Shown piece by piece: positions 59,623-64,000 of a stretch of 64,000 nt of DNA. The DNA is taken from contig NC_054867.1 of NCBI RefSeq assembly GCF_018320785.1, forward strand, positions 30,445,855 through 30,509,854, in the 5' to 3' direction. Source of the DNA: Cheilinus undulatus (Eukaryota; Chordata; Actinopteri; Labriformes; Labridae). Below the pieces are notes generated by a model. The model did not search any database. It was not told where the DNA came from and saw nothing but the letters and a program-made list of their open reading frames with translations. Position 1 is the first letter of the stretch; each line of letters begins with the position of its first letter. The position numbers were made by a program, and so were the translations under genes.

Positions 59623-59960
59623 TACACAATAGACATTTGCAGTAAACAGACCCAGATCACAAGCAATCAAACAAAAGTACATCGACTGACACGCAAACCT
59701 TTCATGATCCAGTACATAAACATTGTTCACACAGAGCTATGGGTCAGGACCTAACCGATGGCTGGTGTCTGACAGATCAGTGATGGGTTGTTCCTCTATG
59801 CAGAGGATTAACTTGCTGCTCTCGCTCTGCCTTTATTTCGCTGGATCAAGGTCAGGCCACGGTCCTCTCTCCATCCCAGTCCAGTGAAATCACTCAACCA
59901 AGTCTCCTCAGGGAGAGCCGTGACACCCACGCCCCTAATTCAACAGCTCTTTTACAAGAT

Positions 59961-59993
<33 letters not shown>

Positions 59994-61200
59994 TAAGTAA
60001 AGCGTATAAATGCTGACTTTTTTCCTTCAGGTGATATAAATTTGTAATTAGCTTGGGAATATATGTCAGATTTATATTCCTGTCCTGGAACAGTGTAAAT
60101 GTGTTTATTTGGTTTGACAGAAGAGATTTAATTAGACTGAATGATTTTTTTTTTTTTTGTGAGACCATGTTATGTAGAGTAGTTAAATTAAGTTCAAGTG
60201 GGTGGGCTTACAATGAATAACCAAACCAAGACCTCTTTGAGGCTCTCCAATATGTTTTCAAAATAATGTGCTGATTCATATTTAAACTTGGATATAGTAT
60301 TTTTCAGGGCATAATATTTTGTTTTCTTTTGTAAATGTTTAAAGAAATGAAGCATTGTAATTATTTGCAAACTGCAAGCTCAGCTCAGAGTGCCTGATAT
60401 TTCTGTATGTACATATGAATTCAGTAAAAAGGAAAAAAAGAGAATGATTTCTCTTTATTTGCTTTAACCTCCATTATGATTGTTTCTTGTATCACTTCAG
60501 TTTGAAAGGGCTTCCATGCCTTCATCTTGTCACTTACCAAGGCTACAGAGAAGTTTTGTTTGGGCGTTCTTGGAACAGCATTACACTTAGTTAAAGGTAA
60601 ATAACAGTAAGGGTGTTTTACAGCTTGAGTGTAGAATTGAGTCTCAGAAATATAAATCCATCCAGCATTCATTAAGTCAAGATTATCAGATCAGGGAACC
60701 AAATGGCATTAGACTCTGGCAGGGACTCCTATTGCATAAATCTTAACTTCCTTTAACATATGAAAGCAAGGATTCATAATTCATTAAAATTTAAAACATT
60801 TATAATCTTGTTATTCAAGCTTTGTGTCTATTGTCAGTCATAATTTATCTTAATGGGTATTAAAAGCATTTGTTCAGAAAATCTTCTGTAGTTATTAGTT
60901 AAATTCAGTCAAGAAAATAAACTGTTAGTATTTTGCATATCTTATATGCATGTTTAACACAATATCCAAATGTCATTTCTTTACAAGCTCTGCAGATTTC
61001 AGACAGAAGCTGTACATGTGTTTTTACAACTTAAACTCTCGTGCTAGTACTTCCCAAGGCCCTAACTCAGATTTTTATAAGAATTGAAAAAAAAAAAATG
61101 GTGCATTTTGTGGGCATGCATTTCACATAAAACACTCAACAAGCCCAGTTATGTGACTTTAAGTCAAATCTGTCATACAATGTAGCTCCAAGTCAACCAC
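59623..61200. other. ssu72 3' untranslated region and flank
   Basis: Likely 3' untranslated sequence followed by intergenic DNA. It includes a T run at 59962-59992 and a shorter one near 60146. A candidate AATAAA at 60916-60921 may be a distal poly(A) signal. Minus-strand open frames over the T runs are low-complexity artefacts. Confidence 0.45.
59962..59992. repeat. Poly(T) tract
   Basis: An uninterrupted T run of about 31 bases. Confidence 0.9.
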
Positions 61201-61214
61201 ACTTCCAGGATATC

Positions 61215-62383
61215 AACCCATCCAGTTCAGAAGCAACACTGATTGTGAATCAATTTCATCTGCTGTTGTGCAAAAAGGACAGACAACAGGTGGAAAAGTG
61301 GTAGCAGGAGGCAGTGTCTGCAACATACAGAAGTAGCTCAGGTGGTGCAGCTCATCCAAGATGGCACATCCATGTATGAGCATAGAGATACCAGGAGACA
61401 GGCCAGTACACCAGGAGACGTGAAGGGGGTCATAAGAGGCCAACAACCCAGCAGCAGGACTGCTATCTGCTGTTTTGTGCAAGGAGGAGCAGGAGGAGCA
61501 CTGCAGGAGCCCTACAAGATGACATCCCGCAGGTCACTGATGTGCATGTTTCTTCCTGAACTGTTACAAACAGACTCCATGAGGGCGGTATGAGGGCATG
61601 ATGTCTGTCTACAAGTGGGGCCTGTGCTCACAGCCCAGCACCATGCAGTGCTACTGTCATTTTCCAGAGAACTCCAGATTTGGCAGATTCGCCATTGGCG
61701 CCCTGCTCTTCACAGAGGAGAGCAGGTTCAAACTGAGCACATGTGACAGATGTGAGGGAGTCTGGAGATGCTGTGGAGCACGCTCTGTTGCCTGCAACAT
61801 CCTCCAGCATGACTGGTTGGCAGTAGGTCAGTGATGGTCTGGGAAGGCATATCCTTGGAGGGCCGCACAGACCCCCATATTCTAGCCAGAGGTACTGGGA
61901 TGAGGTCTTCAGACCCATTGTCAAACCATATTCTGGGTTCCTTCTGATGTATAACGATGCCCGGCCTTGTGGCTGGATGATAAAGGCATTGATGCTGTGG
62001 ACTGGCCTGCCCATTCCCCACACTTGAATCCAATCAAGCACCTCTGAGACATCACGTCGCATCAGGAGGACCGTCCAGGAGCTGACTGACGCACTGATCG
62101 GGGTCTGGGAGGGGATCCCTCAGGATACCATCTGTCCTCTCACACACACTACTGAGCCTCATTTTGAGTTGTATTGTGGAATTTCACAGAAGTTGGATCA
62201 GCATGTGATCTGATTTTTCCACTTTTATTTTGAGTATGATTCTGTATCCAGTCCTCCATGGGTTAATTACTTTGGTTTCTATTGATCCTTCTTATTTTGT
62301 TTTGTTCTGAGCATATTCATTTATCAAGATCTGGGATGTGTTATTTAAGTGTTCCCTTTTTTCTTTTTGAGCAGTGTATAAAT
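61215..62383 (+). mobile_element. Tc1-like DNA transposon, decayed
   Basis: Matches a widespread fish Tc1-like element in order: TTCAGAAGCAACACTGATTG, GCTCATCCAAGATGGCACAT, ACCAGGAGACAGGCCAGTAC, GTGCAAGGAGGAGCAGGAGG, ACAAACAGACTCCATGAGGG, CTGGAGATGCTGTGGAGCAC, CATCCTCCAGCATGACTGGT, ATGCTGTGGACTGGCCTGCC and CACACACTACTGAGCCTCAT. It ends in TTTTTGAGCAGTGTATA (about 62365-62381), the right terminus. The left terminal repeat is missing, and the transposase frame is broken by deletions and frameshifts. The open frames reported on both strands here are pieces of it. Confidence 0.88.
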
Positions 62384-63457
62384 ATAGACATATATACAGT
62401 GCTTAACAAATTTATTAGACCACCCTAACCCTAACCAAAGTAAGGTTTATACCACAGCTGCCCTAAATTAACAGCACTGGTAATTATCAAAATCGTTTAT
62501 GTTTCTGCAATGGTTAATACACCAATATGTAGAAGCTCTTCAACCCAAACGATATTTTAATGCTAAAATATAATTATTATTGTTATCCATAAATTTTCAA
62601 ATTTACCGATTTACAAAAAACAAAGAAAATAGTAAAGCACATTAATATGTCAAATTATAGTTATTTACTGGCATTCCTGAACAGAAAAAGTAGTTTTAGT
62701 GGTTGAATGTTATGCTTGATTAATTTCTGACTTCTCAGAAAAGCCCAGTGAGCTGGCTCAAATTTGGGGGAATTCAGTTTGAAATCCCTCATTCCTGTTC
62801 AAAAAGGTAAAACATGGAGAGCTCACTGAAAATGAAAGAGTCCACATTAAAGCACTTTGTGATGCTGGATGGTCTTTGAGACAAATATGACAGGAGGTCT
62901 AATATATTTGTCAAGCACTGTATATATGTATTTACCATCTGCCCTCCTAAGTTAACCATGTTTATATACTTATCATAGTACTTGTGGATAACATGTTGCC
63001 CAGCTGGAGTTTTATCACGTGGCCCATTTCAAATTTAAGTACAGCTTAGTGCACTTTACTTCGTGGAAGACTCTTCATGTAAAAATGTGAAATACTGAGA
63101 TCCCATGATAATGGCTGTCTGATCCAACCTAAACCCCTCCTCTCCTTGCCATTATGGCTTACATAATACATCCCTACTTCATTACAGAAAAATAGGGCTA
63201 TATATGCACATCTATTGTGCTTTACAAAGTTATTACAAGGTCAGAGGTCTATTATTAGCACACAGGATGCCATTTAGGATTTTCAGGTTGAAATAATATT
63301 TGAAACCAGATAGATAAATGCAGCTCTCTAAACACAATTTCAACTCAACAGTATTTAACTGTCTATAGATTGCATCTAAACTACACAATGTCAAGATTTT
63401 TCCCTTAAAAGTTTGAGAAAAAAAAATCAGGAGTAAATTTGATATAAAAAAGATCCA
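62384..63457. other. Gene-free stretch
   Basis: AT-rich non-coding DNA. A segment near 62400-62460 and 62880-62930 repeats the words TTATTAGACCACC / TCTAATATATTTGTCAAGCA in opposite senses, so it may be the ends of a small nonautonomous element, but I cannot prove it. Confidence 0.35.
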
Positions 63458-63463
63458 TTTAAT
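63458..63463 (-). terminator. Possible poly(A) signal of the edge gene
   Basis: ATTAAA on the minus strand, about 250 bases beyond the stop of the frame at 63711. Confidence 0.3.
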
Positions 63464-63710
63464 CAGTCCAATGGACAGTCTACAGTGCACAACATTTACA
63501 TACTGTTAACACAGACAGTCTGGCTTCCAGATAAGCACAGTTTTATCCATTAATCCATACATTATATATTAGAGTGACAGAGTCTTAGGAATCAGTTTTG
63601 TATTGAAAACTTAATTTTCTTTTTTAACCAGCTGACTTTCATCTTCTGGCACAGACAGTTGAACAGATCTTAAAACATGACCTGTGGACTTATTGAGGAG
63701 CTGGACCAAA

Positions 63711-64000
63711 TCAAACTGGAGTTCCATCCTTTGGCAAAGAAACAGGTTTTTCTCCCTTCTCCACCTTGCCGTCAGTGTCAGTAGAGGCAGTAGGCTGGGC
63801 TAAACTCTCTGCTGCTGCAGCTTCTGCTTTAAAAGCATCATTAGAGTCCTGTCCACTCTTGCCTTCTGCTGTTTGATCAATGTCTGACAGAGGAGGTGCT
63901 ATACTTTCACCTTCTTGTTTTGTATCGATCTCAAGGACTGGAGCGATCACCTCCTCAGCTTTAGGTTCTTCACTTAGAGGCAGATTAAAGCCCATTTTAC
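63711..64000 (-). CDS. Partial acidic, low-complexity protein, C-terminal part
   Basis: A minus-strand frame runs from the right edge of the window to a TGA at 63711, about 95 residues from the ATG at 63995. The codon before that ATG is AAA, so the frame may continue beyond the window. The protein is rich in Glu, Asp, Ala, Ser and Lys (for example AEEVIAPVLEID, KAEAAAAESLAQPTAS, VEKGEKPVSLP), without a domain that I recognise. Its regular codon phase over a G+C-richer stretch than the flanks argues for a real exon, probably the C-terminus of a longer, disordered protein transcribed towards ssu72. I do not know its identity. Confidence 0.5.
   Translation of the reverse strand, partial: KMGFNLPLSEEPKAEEVIAPVLEIDTKQEGESIAPPLSDIDQTAEGKSGQDSNDAFKAEAAAAESLAQPTASTDTDGKVEKGEKPVSLPKDGTPV

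Noticed and set aside
61213-62062. Several open frames on both strands between 61.2 and 62.1 kb
   Set aside because: They are pieces and shadows of a decayed Tc1-like transposon.
1-64000. tRNA, rRNA and microRNA genes
   Set aside because: I looked for tRNA A/B box patterns and long hairpins and found no convincing cloverleaf. Weak matches fell inside SINE-like repeats. A dedicated covariance-model search would be needed to exclude small RNAs.

Overview
The window is teleost nuclear DNA, probably from a percomorph-type fish. It is AT-rich, its genes are split by GT-AG introns, Tc1/mariner-like and other DNA transposon fossils are abundant, and the five recognisable genes are vertebrate ones. 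Four single-copy genes or gene groups follow one another: vwa1 (+, 25.7-35.4 kb), a V1R-like olfactory receptor pair in tail-to-tail orientation, ora4 (+, 39.7-43.5 kb) and ora3 (-, 46.1-47.3 kb), then fndc10 (+, 52.1-53.1 kb) and ssu72 (+, 55.9-59.6 kb). From memory, VWA1, FNDC10 and SSU72 lie close together on human 1p36.33, so this looks like a conserved block in which fish carry the two ora receptors. A partial acidic reading frame on the minus strand at the right edge (63.7-64.0 kb) may be the last exon of another gene.

Layout: 1-25.5 kb has no convincing host gene. It holds LINE and Tc1-like fossils, an AT microsatellite, and several copies of a ~550 bp nonautonomous element. From 25.6 to 35.5 kb is vwa1, with a 5.3 kb first intron and a minisatellite-bearing repeat in intron 3. 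From 35.5 to 39.6 kb is intergenic and includes a large nonautonomous DNA transposon. From 39.7 to 47.4 kb is the ora4/ora3 pair with two copies of the 550 bp element between them. From 47.4 to 51.6 kb lies a repeat carrying the same minisatellite as vwa1 intron 3, but on the other strand. From 51.6 to 59.6 kb are fndc10 and ssu72. From 59.6 to 64 kb are the ssu72 3' flank, a Tc1-like fossil and the partial edge frame.

Functions: vwa1 encodes an extracellular matrix protein, ora3 and ora4 encode chemosensory GPCRs, fndc10 encodes a single-pass membrane protein of unknown role, and ssu72 encodes the RNA polymerase II CTD phosphatase. They are neighbours by descent and do not form one pathway.

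The most interesting material is the ~550 bp element family. Two copies have perfect 9 bp target-site duplications and a third an 8-of-9 match, which points to a Mutator-like (MULE) mover. Its interior holds a promoter-like stretch and a short open frame that may be captured from a host gene. Also notable are a third FN3 domain in vwa1, a lysine-rich tail on ora3, an insert with a basic cleavage-like site in fndc10, and a DD37E-type Tc1 relative.
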